Source of the DNA: Xestospongia muta
Taxonomy: Eukaryota; Porifera; Demospongiae; Haplosclerida; Petrosiidae
NCBI GenBank assembly: GCA_963693285.1
Contig: OY848917.1
Location: 32,871,245-32,935,244 of the forward strand
DNA: 64,000 nt
Direction of reading: 5' to 3'
The notes under the pieces were generated by a model, which saw only the letters and a program-made list of their open reading frames with translations, did not search any database and had not been told where the DNA came from. Of this stretch, positions 22,421 to 32,977 are shown piece after piece. Position numbers and translations under genes: made by a program. Numbering within the stretch: the stretch's first letter is position 1; each line of letters opens with the position of its first letter.

Positions 22421-23069
22421 CTACAACACACACAAAATGTTGATATGTAGTGCCAATTTAATTTTTAAATTTTTGATACAAATGTATTTTGCAATTACTG
22501 ACTGTGAATTGTTAGACGTGCAGAGTGTAATGTAACTAGGAGAGGAGCATGGGTATACCAGTACAATGAATTGATATCTCTGCAAAAACAAAATTACTAG
22601 CATTGTGCAAAAGTTTGTAAAATTCAAGATTTGGGCATTAAAGTTAACAAATAATTAATTTAAATTAAAATCAAATAAGATTATGAATAACTAATAAATG
22701 ACTATTTGTGCTGGTTTCCATTCCATTACCTATACGACAAAAATTGAGTTCACTTGATGATGTATATCTGTGCAATGCAGAGGACCTGGTTTGAAGAGCT
22801 ATGTCACTATGGTAAAGTGTAATATTTGGAACTATTACTATACTTTCAATATTGTACTACAAATGCTATCTGTAAACATTGAAATATGGCGCCATATATG
22901 CTCAATAATTATGTAATAGTAAATGTAAACATCATTTATTAGTATTATATACAGTTCTGTATTATATCATATCTACTTTTAAATAATGTATGTACTGTGT
23001 ATATGTGTGTGTGTGTCTGAGTGTGTGGGTTTCGGTGTGGCGGTGTAGATGCACTTGTAGCATACATTA
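22421..23069. repeat. 5' spacer of the 23167 receptor, shortened
   Basis: Upstream spacer as at 801 and 13401, but joined near 22800 directly to the proximal part (homologous to 15980 onward), losing about 2 kb. A GT-rich stretch lies at 22985-23050. The minus-strand open frame at 22421-22627 is not kept in the other copies. Confidence 0.55.
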
Positions 23070-23166
23070 TTGTATTGTATATATATAGTGTCTAAATCAG
23101 GAAGTAATGTCAATAGTTCTTAGAGTTTGTGTGGCATAACTAATTCAGCTGCTTTTGTTCTAAGTT
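23070..23166 (+). promoter_or_regulatory. Conserved start-proximal block
   Basis: TGTATATATATAGTGTCTAA (TATA-like), CAGGAAGTAATGTCAATAG, TTCTTAGAGTTTGTGTGGCA, TAACTAATTCAGCTGC and a pyrimidine run ending TTCTAAG two bases before ATG. It is the best-preserved type-A version. Confidence 0.55.
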
Positions 23167-24210
23167 ATGTCTGCAATGACCTCTATATCATATAGTTCTT
23201 TTGGACCCACTATCATCATTAGCTGGTGTCATATCTATTATATAACATCAGTTATACTGTATTTCTTCAGTGGATATGTTACTGCTAATAAATATTATGT
23301 CTCTGCAACTTCTAATAGAGTACCTTGTATTACTACTGACCTATTTTGTCACAACCTCTCCTACTATGTTGCTGAATATCATTCTTACTTCGCTGATGAC
23401 ACAATCCTCTACTTCCTAGAAGGAACTCATACTCTACAAGGTATATTAGGGATCACTAATATAAGTTATATAACTCTACAGCGACAGGGTCATATAGAAC
23501 AAGGCTTTCACAAGACTGTTTTTCAATCTACCTCAGTAATAATGTGTAGTGATAACAAGAGAGTTGTTGGTATTCAACTTACCACTAGCAAACATATTGT
23601 AATAAAATCATTAACAATAGCGAATTGTGTGTTTGATGCATACATCTCCAACAAAAAATTTGTCAATAGCTTATATTTTGGTGACATCAAGGATGTCACA
23701 TTGGAATGGGTATCAGTCCAAAATGGTTCAGGTTATAGACTCTGTCTAGTCAATAATGTTGATGTATTAATTGCTAATTCTTTATTTGTTAACAATAATG
23801 GAGAAGGAATGCTTATTTATTCGTATGGGAATGGTAATATTGAGTTTAATAACTGGACTATATATAACAACAATGCTAAGCATCATGAAGGAGGAATATC
23901 AATTAATTTATATCGGAGAGATAGTATTGAGTTTAATAACTGTACTATACATAACAATAAAGCTCAGCATACAGGAGGAGGAGTGTATATTAATTTACAT
24001 GGGAATGGTAATATTGAGTTTAATTACTGCACTATATATAACAATATTGTTCAAAAAAGCAAGGCGGTGGAGGAGGAGGAGTGTCCATTTACTAAAAGCA
24101 TGGTAGTATTAAATTCAATGACAACAATACAGGTCAGCATGCTGGAAGAGGAAGAGCATTTGATTGTCATTTGAAGAGATTGTCATTTGGTAATGGTAGC
24201 ATTGAGGAGG
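23167..24210 (+). pseudogene. Type-A receptor, truncated 5' part
   Basis: Starts MSAMTSISYSSF as in the 16469 gene and is collinear through the leader, N-terminal cap and the first three coils. At 24053-24058 an A6 run replaces A7 of the 16469 gene and shifts the frame. Several small deletions follow and the receptor homology ends near 24205 inside coil 5, where unrelated sequence of the inverted-repeat arm begins. The stalk and membrane part are absent. Several residues conserved elsewhere have changed (for example CTIYNN to WTIYNN), which suggests it has drifted for a while. Confidence 0.85.
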
Positions 24211-24649
24211 AATGAAAGAGAATTTCAATAAACCATCAAGACACTATTTCACAGGTCTTAGCTTAATTTCAATAATCTCTGAGCAGTTAGCTTTGAGTCG
24301 TCTAGTTAAATGAAGATATACAATTTGGACATACATGTAATTTGGATTTTCTATGATGAATCACATAAAGACAACCACCTCTACTAACAACAAATGTCCA
24401 TGTTATATAACCAATTGTTCCATCCTATTCAGTTTGATTCAAAACTTGTAGTTTTTAAACAATTGAATAGGGTTTCAGACTTGCCTACACTGTCTGAACT
24501 TTAAAAATGTCAACAAACAAGTAATAAACTTGATTAAGTGTTTTGAAATTTTATCATTATTTTACTTTGAAAAAAAATTAAAGTAGCATGTATATTATAG
24601 TGGCTCAGACTTTCAATTACTTCAGAGAAAAAATTGTTGGCCTAATTTT

Positions 24650-24805
24650 CTTGGATCTCTGAATGATCAATGATGCCATCTCTATATGTGTCAGCTATCT
24701 TAAAAATGTGTCAATTTACTTTTACTGCATTAAATGCCATATAAAACTGGGAGTATTGATCATAAGATATGATTCCATCTTTGTTAGCATCAATTACTAG
24801 AAACT
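24650..24805 (-). pseudogene. EF-hand gene remnant
   Basis: The minus strand reads a DANKDGIIS-like loop, then QFYMAFNA, then a diverged ADTYRDGIIDHSEIQ loop. These are the last two EF-hands of the 164-aa protein, with a stop between them. The mirror copy lies at 40130-40290. It shows that an older tandem EF-hand copy existed before the inverted duplication. Confidence 0.7.
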
Positions 24806-24849
24806 ACTATGAACACTATAAAATAAGCACTAAACTATTGCAATGCCAA

Positions 24850-25118
24850 CATATATGATAAAGTATATGTTTTCTTTGACACATGTAACTACAGTCTCTA
24901 TTGTAATGACAACATGTGATAAAGTACATGTTTCCTTTGACACACGTAACTAGTCTAATGTAAGGCAACATGTGATAAAGTACATGTTTCCTTTGACACA
25001 TGTAGCTAGTCTATTGTAATGATAACATGTGATAAAATACATGTTTTCTTTGACACATGTAACTAGTCTATTATAATGAAATTATGTGATAAAGTACATG
25101 TTTCCTTTGACAACTAAT
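24850..25118. repeat. Minisatellite, ~57 bp unit, about five copies
   Basis: Unit: ACATGTGATAAAGTACATG, TTTCCTTTGACACATGTAAC, then TAGTCTATTGTAATGAC. Spacing is regular, with point changes and a shortened last unit. The motif contains ACATGT twice in a partly palindromic setting. Further units lie at 25667-25812 and, inverted, at 39935-40090. Confidence 0.85.
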
Positions 25119-25666
25119 CTATCAATACAGGAAACTAAAGTGTTTTCGTTTTAACATCTGATGTGTAAACAACATGTGAGAACATACATCTTTCCTGTGA
25201 CAACAAGAATTCATCGTTACAGACCGGTTACAGTGAATAATGGAGGGCTTTAGATATTGACTCTTCAATTTTATTTAGATGATACTTCTAATATATATAG
25301 TGTATATGTGACAACAATGATTGAATGACAAGCAAGCTGTCCAGCTATATGCCTAAATAAAATATTATAATGTATAAAAATTTGTCTTTGGAGATCAAGT
25401 ATGTTTAATTTCTCTTGCATACATGGAGCTGGTTAAGTGGGCCAACTGGCTTAAACATACATGTTAGTTCTAAATCTGTCTAGGGGTTTTAATGCAGACT
25501 GTTACATACAAACAAACACATGCACACAATATTATTGTAAGTTTAGTATGTATTTAAACAAGTTACTATTACCATATATATAAATATTAGCATCAACTAC
25601 TAAAAAAAGCTATAAAAATAAACACTATTAAATAAGCACTAGACTATTGCAATGCCAACATAATTA
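25119..25666. other. No gene seen
   Basis: AT-rich non-coding spacer inside the arm. From about 25580 it starts to repeat the sequence found at 24780 (AGCATCAACTACTA...). No open frame or RNA signature. Confidence 0.5.
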
Positions 25667-25812
25667 TATGATAAAGTACATGTTTCCTTTGACACATGTA
25701 ACTAGTCTATTGTAATGACAAAATGTGATAAAGTACATGTGTCCTTTGACATATGTAACTAGTCTATTGTAATGACAAAATGTGATAAAGTACACGTTTC
25801 CTTTGACAGCTA
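25667..25812. repeat. Minisatellite, three units of the ~57 bp repeat
   Basis: Same unit as at 24850-25118. The flanking sequence is duplicated too, so a segment of roughly 0.8 kb was duplicated locally in this arm but not in arm 2. Confidence 0.8.
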
Positions 25813-26544
25813 ATCTATCAATGCAGGAAACTAAAGGGTTTTCCTTTTAACATTTAATGTGTAAGCAACATGTGGCAACATACATCTTTCTAGTGTCAAC
25901 AAGAACACATCATTGCAGACCAATTACAGAGAATGATGGATCCTTGGAGATCAAGTATGTTTAATTTCTCTTGCATACATGTATGTATTTAAACAGGTTA
26001 CTATTACCATATTATTATAAATTATACTGAAGGCAATCATAACTTACTTACTTGGCTCCTTTAAACAATATAACTTCTATACATTAAAACTGTGAATTTT
26101 AACTACCTTGTGCAAGTTAGAAACGTGTATTAACAATCATTTCCATGTAACAGCTGATCTGTTACTATAGGAACTGTCAATTAACACTTCTAGTACCAAT
26201 AACATGCAAATTGTTATATATGCTAATATTATTATAACTTCTTGTAACAACTAGTCCATTACATCAAATAAGAATGTCACTACTATTGTAACATGTCTTG
26301 TCAATTTCTAAAATATACTTGATTTAGTACACATATCTAGATTCTTTTTAAAAGTCTAAAGTAAACTACATCTTCTTCACTGTGGATTCTACAAAGTAGA
26401 TGCATATATTAACACTATATCTTCATTGAAATTTTGTATGTGTAACAAATATTTACTTATAGAAAAAAGTCAAAACAGTTCATTCAATATTATTGTATGT
26501 TACATGTACTCAGATCAAGAATCATAGTTTGTTTGTATACTGAG
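25813..26544. other. 3' region of the EF-hand gene; no other gene
   Basis: Non-coding sequence mirrored at 39263-39930, including the 3' UTR-like part next to the stop codon. Conservation in both arms reflects duplication and does not by itself show function. Confidence 0.5.
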
Positions 26545-27039
26545 TTAACCTGTGAAAAAGAACTTGACATAACTTTCTCGAATTTCTGAACGATCTATGA
26601 AGCCATCTCCATTTGTGTCAGCTGCATTAAAATATGCATCAATCATCTCTTGACTTGCATTAAAAGCCCTGTAGAACTGAGTGTACTCATCTTTTGATAT
26701 AACTCCATCTTTGTTAGCATCAACTATTTCAAAGATTTTATCAGCAAATTCTCTTACACGTACTTCAGCATCAGGCTGAGAAACAAACTTCCTTGCACTT
26801 TCTATAAACTCCTTTTCATTAAGTCCTTGTTTTTCAGACAATTTCATAAAGATAGATTCGATTGATTCAACATAGTTGCGTTCAGCATCTGTACCTTCAT
26901 TTCGATAAGCAGCTACTCGTTTAGCCACAAGAGCAATATCATCATTATCAAGGATACCATTCATGTCAGCATCAAGCAGGTGAAAACGCATTTTCATTTT
27001 TTTTATCCAGTCAGGACTTTGTGTAAAAGAAGCAGCCAT
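26545..27039 (-). CDS. EF-hand calcium-binding protein, SCP-like
   Basis: 164 aa, single exon. The start is the ATG in CAAAATGGCTGCC at 27039, which all homologous copies share; an in-frame Met six codons upstream is not conserved. It is similar throughout to the 38768 gene, with about nine differences. EF-hand 1 loop is DADMNGILDNDD (23-34). A second, degenerate hand lies around 60-80. EF-hand 3 is DANKDGVISKDE (107-118) and EF-hand 4 DTNGDGFIDRSE (141-152). The size and spacing fit the sarcoplasmic calcium-binding protein/calexcitin-like group. It has no signal peptide, so it is probably a cytosolic calcium buffer or sensor. It sits in an inverted-repeat arm with its own promoter copy. Confidence 0.9.
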   Translation of the reverse strand: MAASFTQSPDWIKKMKMRFHLLDADMNGILDNDDIALVAKRVAAYRNEGTDAERNYVESIESIFMKLSEKQGLNEKEFIESARKFVSQPDAEVRVREFADKIFEIVDANKDGVISKDEYTQFYRAFNASQEMIDAYFNAADTNGDGFIDRSEIRESYVKFFFTG

Positions 27040-27190
27040 TTTGACTGGTATATGCAAGACCTTTTACAAGCTTGGCTTAATAAGGTTGATGAAGAATGAA
27101 AAGTGACAGACGTGTTTCTACTTAGCTACTTATATATAGTATATTGCTATCACCCACTAATTACTGTAGGAAACATTGGTTGTCTTGTCA
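27040..27190 (-). promoter_or_regulatory. EF-hand gene promoter region
   Basis: On the minus strand: TAATTAGTGGGTGATAGCAA, then TATACTATATATAAGTAGCT (TATA-like, about 110 nt from ATG), then a stretch rich in TCATTC/TCATCAACC before CAAAATGG. The same order precedes the copies at 38768, 53659 and 62143, so it is a conserved upstream region even where the gene is broken. Confidence 0.6.
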
Positions 27191-27199
27191 CTAACATAT

Positions 27200-27765
27200 T
27201 GATGGCGTAACTGCAGAATCTGATTATCTCCTTGTTAGTAAATTCTTGGAAAATATTTATGACATCATATCCTCTCAGACTAAACATTCAACTAAGACCT
27301 GTTTTTGTACTGAGTCTTCACTTATATTTTCCACTCACTTGTGGTTACAGCATTTAGATACACATTGCTCAATATGTGCTGTTTTTTTAATCTTACTGAA
27401 GCCATTTCTAATCCTTTCTTCACACTCTGCATTCACTTCATTTATCAGTCACTCTAAGGTCTGATCCATATCCCACATGTGTTAGTTGATGAGGTCTCCA
27501 CTGGTGGGTCTCAAGTCATGTGTAGCATATCCCAATGCTCCATACTTGACTCTCTTCTGTTCATATTATACTTAAGTAACATTAGTAAGATTCCCTTATC
27601 CTCATTAGTAAAACCCATGATGTATGGAGATAAAATCTTATTACCTCATTCTTTCACTTCATCTTCTGACTTTAAATGATATCATCTAATTTTCTATCAA
27701 CTTCATTCACTACTGGTTATCATCAAGATTCGTTACCATCAATTGCAGAAAAGACATGCATGCTT
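27200..27765 (+). mobile_element. LINE reverse-transcriptase fragment
   Basis: Plus-strand remnant with stops and frameshifts. Readable pieces are SILDSLLFILYLSNISKIPL and MYGDKILLPHSFTSSSDF, matching the PQGS-LGPLLF-IYIND and YADD regions of non-LTR reverse transcriptases; GDK replaces the catalytic ADD. It is the mirror image of 38010-38565 and is cut off at 27765. Confidence 0.75.
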
Positions 27766-28105
27766 ATTTTATCTTGACTTCTAGCCATTTGGAGTGGGTG
27801 TCCACAACAACTAAAAACATCTTCCCCATGAATGGTCCCGCATAGTCCAAATGCAACCTACACCATAGACGTTGTGGCCACTCCCACCAGTGTAGTGGAA
27901 CAGCAGCAGATGCATTGAGCAAACTTTGACAAGGTATACAAGTCCTAACCGTTGTTTCAATATCTTTATTAAGTGAAGGCCACCAGACATAACTGTGAGT
28001 GAGGGACTTCCTTCTTGATATACCAATATGTGTATCATGAAGCTCTTTCAACATTGAATCCTGAATTTGTTGACGTATAATAACCCTTGAGCCCCACAAT
28101 AAACA
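27766..28105 (-). mobile_element. Ty3/Gypsy integrase fragment
   Basis: About 115 codons open on the minus strand. An H-H-C-C zinc-binding end (LHDTHIGI ... VWWPSLNKDIETTV, CIPC) is followed by the start of the integrase core (LWCRLHLDYAGPF, VVVDTHSKWLEV, the first catalytic Asp in LDYAGPF). Reverse transcriptase, the rest of the core and LTRs are missing. It is bordered by the LINE fragment and by the type-A 3' flank, so it is only a scrap left at a rearrangement junction. Confidence 0.8.
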
Positions 28106-28868
28106 ATAAGTATTAAGTAACAAATTGTAATGATGATTGTATCCTATTATTTTATGTAATAATGATTTAATGTATTATCTTATGTAATAATGATTTAATA
28201 TTTCAACACAATGAGATATTAAAAATTGTGTTAGAACTATCTTCCTTTTTGTTAGTACAACTGATGTTATAGACAATAGATATCTATTTCATTGTTTGTA
28301 TTTAGTCTGTTACATTTATTGTAATAATGCATTTACCATTGTGATTGAATCACAAAACTCTTAACATTTTCATCATATAAAATTTTAAAGGGTTAAAAAT
28401 GAAAAATATTAGAATAATAACATACTAACTATTCCATGATTAATAATCCAATGAGAATTACATTTAAAACGTAACAATGCAGACAACTCTGTAATAACAT
28501 AAATAGCTTTATGAAGACATTCTCATTACATCAAATTACACATCAAAACTATGTCTTCCATGTTATTGATGTTATAAATGTTGTAAGCAATACTTTGTTT
28601 TGACCATTATTTCATTGGAGTTTTTTTAACAATGAAATATTTTGAGAGTCCTATAACGTTACTGTCAATTACAGCATACACATAATGATCAACAAAATAA
28701 ACTTTCTTTTATGGAATTATGTAATGTACATTCTACAAAATAAAATATGAATTTGTGATAATAGTCTACTATATAGCATAGATGGAAATGAAAAATTTAT
28801 CACATGAAAAGTAATTTGTTACTTTAATCACATGTTGTACTACAATATTAAAAATGCAGTATCAATTT
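28106..28868. repeat. Type-A 3' flank, copy 4 (orphan)
   Basis: Collinear with 7990-8800 but with no type-A gene before it. It contains a short local duplication near 28130-28200 (TTATGTAATAATGATTTAAT twice). At 28868 it is fused to the C-terminal region of a type-B receptor. Confidence 0.7.
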
Positions 28869-29252
28869 AAAGTTACCATTGGCTTTTCTGGAAATGTCCT
28901 TTATTCGTAACCTTATGTTCATGACTTATGTGACTGCATCCACACAATCTTGTGAAAATCCAAAATCAAGTCAAGTGTTATGTATTTCTATGGTGTCAGT
29001 ATCATGTGTAGTATTCTGTGGCAAAATCCTTTATCATGTCTGTGATCAAATGTTAAAGACTTGTTTACAACAACTAATTACAAGAGTCAAAAGGATATTA
29101 AAGAAGCCTGAGTCAGTTCTTAATTCTGATGATACAGAAATTCCTTTAATATGTCCTGGGTCTGCTTCTATTATATGCGAAACTAGTTCAATGTCAGTGG
29201 TGTAAGTGAAAATGAGACAAGCAAGAATCGCTATTATTTGATGAAGATGACT
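28869..29252 (+). pseudogene. Type-B receptor, C-terminal fragment
   Basis: Encodes from KLPLAFLEMSFI (seventh membrane segment) through the last membrane segment (VSVSCVVFCGKILYHV) and tail (RVKRILKKPES). Relative to the intact type-B genes, one codon is now TAA (VSVV then stop, where relatives have S), and a small insertion follows before the DEDD end. There is no promoter or N-terminus. The left border coincides with an AAAG shared by both parents (type-A flank and type-B gene). Confidence 0.85.
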
Positions 29253-30117
29253 AATTTTGATTCTGATAACAATTTGCTGATTACATTTTATTTAAATTTG
29301 TCTTGTCTTATAGGTAATAGTAGTGTAGTGACAATAATAAGAAATCTTTTCTGTCTTAACAATTATTTCATTCAAATGTTACAATGTTCTATTTACTGTG
29401 TTATTGTTAGTTACCTTTTATATTATAACAATCAGTTAGCGTTTTACATATATGTAGTGACAGATTACTTGACATTTACAAAAAGTGTATATATATATAT
29501 ATATATATGTCACCCTCTCACCTATACATATGAATAGCAGGAGAATTATGTGGATATTCAAAAGAAGATCATATTACAACAATCAGTTAATATACTATAT
29601 ATTAACTGAAAGATCAATTGACAATTACAAACAGCGTACATGTCACCCTCTTTACTTATATGTAACCAGTTATCATGTGAACACATGACATGGAGCATCC
29701 TTTTAATATGATAATACAATACATAAACATGTTAGATTAGTAGTGGATGTACAGACTAGATATTTAACAACTTTTCCATTAGAATTGGAAATGTACATTA
29801 TAAAGTTTTCTTCACTAATCAATACAGTAGTGGCTGGTATACATCACATAAATCTTAGATTAGAACGATTGTAATATATAAGATATCACTACAATTTTGG
29901 CTGACAGGAAGTCTTTAGCTTGAATAATATCTATACAATATCACCACTATACATATAGTGTTGATTGTTGTGGTTATATCTGTTAGTACATGTACAGGTC
30001 TTCTACAATTTCATGATGGGTTTATTTTGGCTCAGTTATATGAAGAGATATAAGACATTTCTGGATGGTTGGGGAGTTATATGGATTAAACAAGAACCTC
30101 TTGATAAGGATATTGGA
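29253..30117. repeat. Type-B 3' flank with (TA)n
   Basis: Homologous to 36584-36870 and 51771-51975 at its start (TAGTAGTGTAGTGACAATAATAAG). A TA run lies at 29488-29509. Sequence near 29800-29880 (TTTCTTCACTAATCAATAC, then TGGCTG) is repeated near 30975, 31445, 36778 and 21612. No gene. Confidence 0.6.
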
Positions 30118-30690
30118 GGAGGAGTATACATTTTTTCTGAAGTCCATATAAGGACAAGTGTCGTTTTGGACTGGATTTTGCTACTTGTTCATGGTGTCTT
30201 AGCACTAGTTGTTTCTCTTGATACTCAGGCTAATATAAGTTTATATGTGTTAACATCTGTTTTATTTGTTATTATATCAATGTATTTCCTTTTGAGAGGA
30301 ATATATTGACAGTTACCATTGGTTTTTCTGGAAATGTCCTTTATTCTTAACCTCATGTTTATAGCTCATTTGAATGCATGCACACAAATTTGTGAAATGT
30401 CAAAGTCTAGTCAAGTGTTAAGTGTTGCTATGGTGTCAGTATCATTTGTATTATTCTGTGACATTATCCTCTATCATGTCTGGGATCGTCTGTTTAAATC
30501 TTATTTACAACAACTACTTAAATGTGTCGCAGGGATGTTTGAGAAACCTGCACCATTTTTTAATTTTGACAATACAGAAATTTCTTTAATGTGTCCTGGA
30601 TCCCCTACTGTTGTATGTGAAACTCGTTCAGTGTCAATGGTATCAGTTGAAATGACAGAAGAACCACTACTGTTTGATGAAGATGACTAG
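30118..30690 (+). pseudogene. Type-B receptor, C-terminal fragment
   Basis: A short coil-like GGAGGAGGAGTATACATTT is fused to the region encoding PYKDKCRF and the last four membrane segments. One base is missing near 30163 (CGTTTTGGACTGG), and CGA has become TGA at about 30307 (relatives: GIYRKLPL). The rest stays open to DEDD (30687). The direct joint from a beta-helix coil to membrane segment five implies a large internal deletion. Confidence 0.85.
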
Positions 30691-32883
30691 AGCTTATTTT
30701 GATAGCATTGGTTGATTACATGTCATTCATGTTTGTCGTGTTTTATGTAATTGCTTTAATGTTCTATTTACTGTATTATTGTTGATTTCTTAACAATTAC
30801 AAACAGTGTACATGTAAAGTTACATGTGACTGCTTATAATGTGGACACATGATGCAGAGCTAAGTTTTTAAAGTAATAATACAATATATAAACATGTATG
30901 ATTATTAATGGATGTATAGATTAGATGATTAATAACCTTTCCATTTGGCTTAGAAATGTAGTTACTGTATATAATTTTCTTCACTAATCCATATAGGAGT
31001 GGTTGGTATACATCAATAAAGTTTTGACTGACAAAAGTCTTAAACCTATGTGATAACATCAATGAATTATCACCACTATATATATATATATAAGAATTGT
31101 TCATTGTTTATATGTGATAGTACAGGATAACAACTAGTATTTACTGTATAATGTAATATAGCTGTCCTTAATGACTAAGTAACTTAAAATATAATCAATA
31201 ATACATCATACAAATGACAACTAGTCCTATTAATATGTTCCTTTGGTATGGAGCCTTTAGGTATACCAGATATGACTCAAGATCAACCAGAGGCAACTAA
31301 CACATCAACTAACACATGCTTCACATGAATACTCAGATATGACTGGAACCAGAGCAGGTGTACATAAGCCTATTGCATTAGTATTGGATGTACAGACTAG
31401 ATGATTAATAACTTTTCTATTTGATTTAGAAATATAGTTATAAAGTTTTCTACACTAATCAACACATGAGTGGCTGATATTAGAATAGAGCTAGTCTAAT
31501 ATCTGTGATATCACTTATGTTTTGACTGACAAAGTCATAAGTCCATGCAATAACATCAATGTGATATCACCATTATATAACTAACGTTGACTGTTGGTTA
31601 TGTGGTATTACAGTACTACAGCAAGTATCAAGTGCATTTGATTTTTCTCTTTAGTTGTGTAGTAAGTTTCATTGTAGTTGAACCATCAGAAATCTATTGT
31701 ATCATTTGATCCATCCATTGTTATTATGGCTATCATAATTCATTCATTTCAATCTTTATAACTTTTGTCACAGTCTATGTAAATAATGTGTGTACTAGAG
31801 GATGTGGCTACACTAGTGGATGTATATAACCCAAACACTAGTTTTTGTAATGTGGTCATACAATTGGATTAGACATTATTTCAACCAATAAATCTGACTA
31901 AGTATCTGCTGTATACTAGTCATGTACATATGGTATATAGTACATCACATAATTACTATATATATACACCCACTGTACCACAAAAGGTTAGTTTTTGGCT
32001 CATGGATATACCTCGATATAGTAAAACTATACATTTTAAGTTATTATTATAATTTAAATATTGTATTACAAAAAGTAATCTGTAAATACTGAAATATACA
32101 TATATGGTCAGTAATCATGTAAAATTAAATGCAACCATCATTTATTAGTATTAGACGGTTCTGCATTAGATTATTTCCACATTTAATTATAACTAGCACA
32201 GTGGATGTAACCCAAACACTAATCTTTGCATAAAATGTGCTCATAGAATTGGACCAATAAATCTGACTAAGTATCTGCTGTATATTAGTCATGTACGTGT
32301 GGTATATAGTACAACATTACATAATTACTATATATACACCCACTTTACCACAAAAGGCTAGTTTTTGGCTCATAGATGTACTTAATCATAGTAAAACTAT
32401 ACATTTGTAAATATTACTATAATTTAAATAGTGTATGCTCAGTAATCATATAAGAGTAAATGTAATCATTATCATCTATCAGTATATACTCTCTTAGATC
32501 ATTTCTACTTTTAATAATAATTGGCACAAAACAGTGTAAAAATACAGTAACCTTTAGTCTAAAAATTGATATAATTAATAATTATTGTCTTCTTTTAATA
32601 ATCAGATCATGTAGAAACCTTTCCTACTATCATTGATTAATAGTAGAATTTGAATCTCTATATTCAGAGGAATTCACAACACTTCTAACTCTTAGACTAA
32701 GGTTCTCATATTTTGTTTTGGGCCTCCCATCATGTACCAACTGGATATTATTGACACAGTGCTAGGAATTCAGAGGTTTTTAAAGAAACATGAAGCAGGC
32801 AACTTCCATATTTCTTCATTAGGCTTCTTTACGGAGCAGTAATGTTTGTGAGTTTGTATGTGTACTTGTAGTACACACGATAG
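30691..32883. repeat. Type-B flanks between 30.7 and 32.9 kb
   Basis: Starts as type-B 3' flank, then becomes the receptor 5' spacer. The part from 31800 to 32060 is repeated at 32200-32430 (anchors CTGACTAAGTATCTGCTGTA and CACAAAAGGTTAGTTTTTGG), a local tandem duplication. From 32640 there is one copy of the type-B upstream unit (AACTCTTAGACTAAGGTTCT, GGCTTCTTTACGGAGCAG, then a GT-containing stretch). No gene is supported. Confidence 0.6.
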
Positions 32884-32977
32884 AGTATTGTTCATATATG
32901 GTAACTAAAATTGATAATGTCAAGAGTTTATATGGTATCACTAATGCAATTTCCTGTGCTCTAAGACAATAGCTACA
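32884..32977 (+). promoter_or_regulatory. Conserved start-proximal block (type B)
   Basis: TATTGTTCATATATGGTAAC, TGATAATGTCAAGAGTTTAT, ATGGTATCACTAATGCAATT and TCCTGTGCTCTAAG, then 15 bases (ACAATAGCTACA plus context) before ATG. Relative to type A, the bases between CTAAG and the start are type-B specific. Confidence 0.5.

Larger units (their letters stand above)
24240..27765. repeat. Inverted-repeat arm 1 (EF-hand gene, minus orientation)
   Basis: Reverse complement of 38010-40590: the same EF-hand gene, its promoter, its 3' region, an EF-hand remnant, the minisatellite and part of a LINE, in mirror order. This arm is about 0.9 kb longer because the minisatellite region (24790-25120) is duplicated at 25590-25820. 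The arm ends abruptly at 27765 against a Gypsy fragment. Confidence 0.85.

Noticed and set aside
24816..25118. CRISPR-like array
   Set aside because: The whole ~57 bp unit repeats with no unique spacers, the host is eukaryotic and no cas genes are present. It is a minisatellite.
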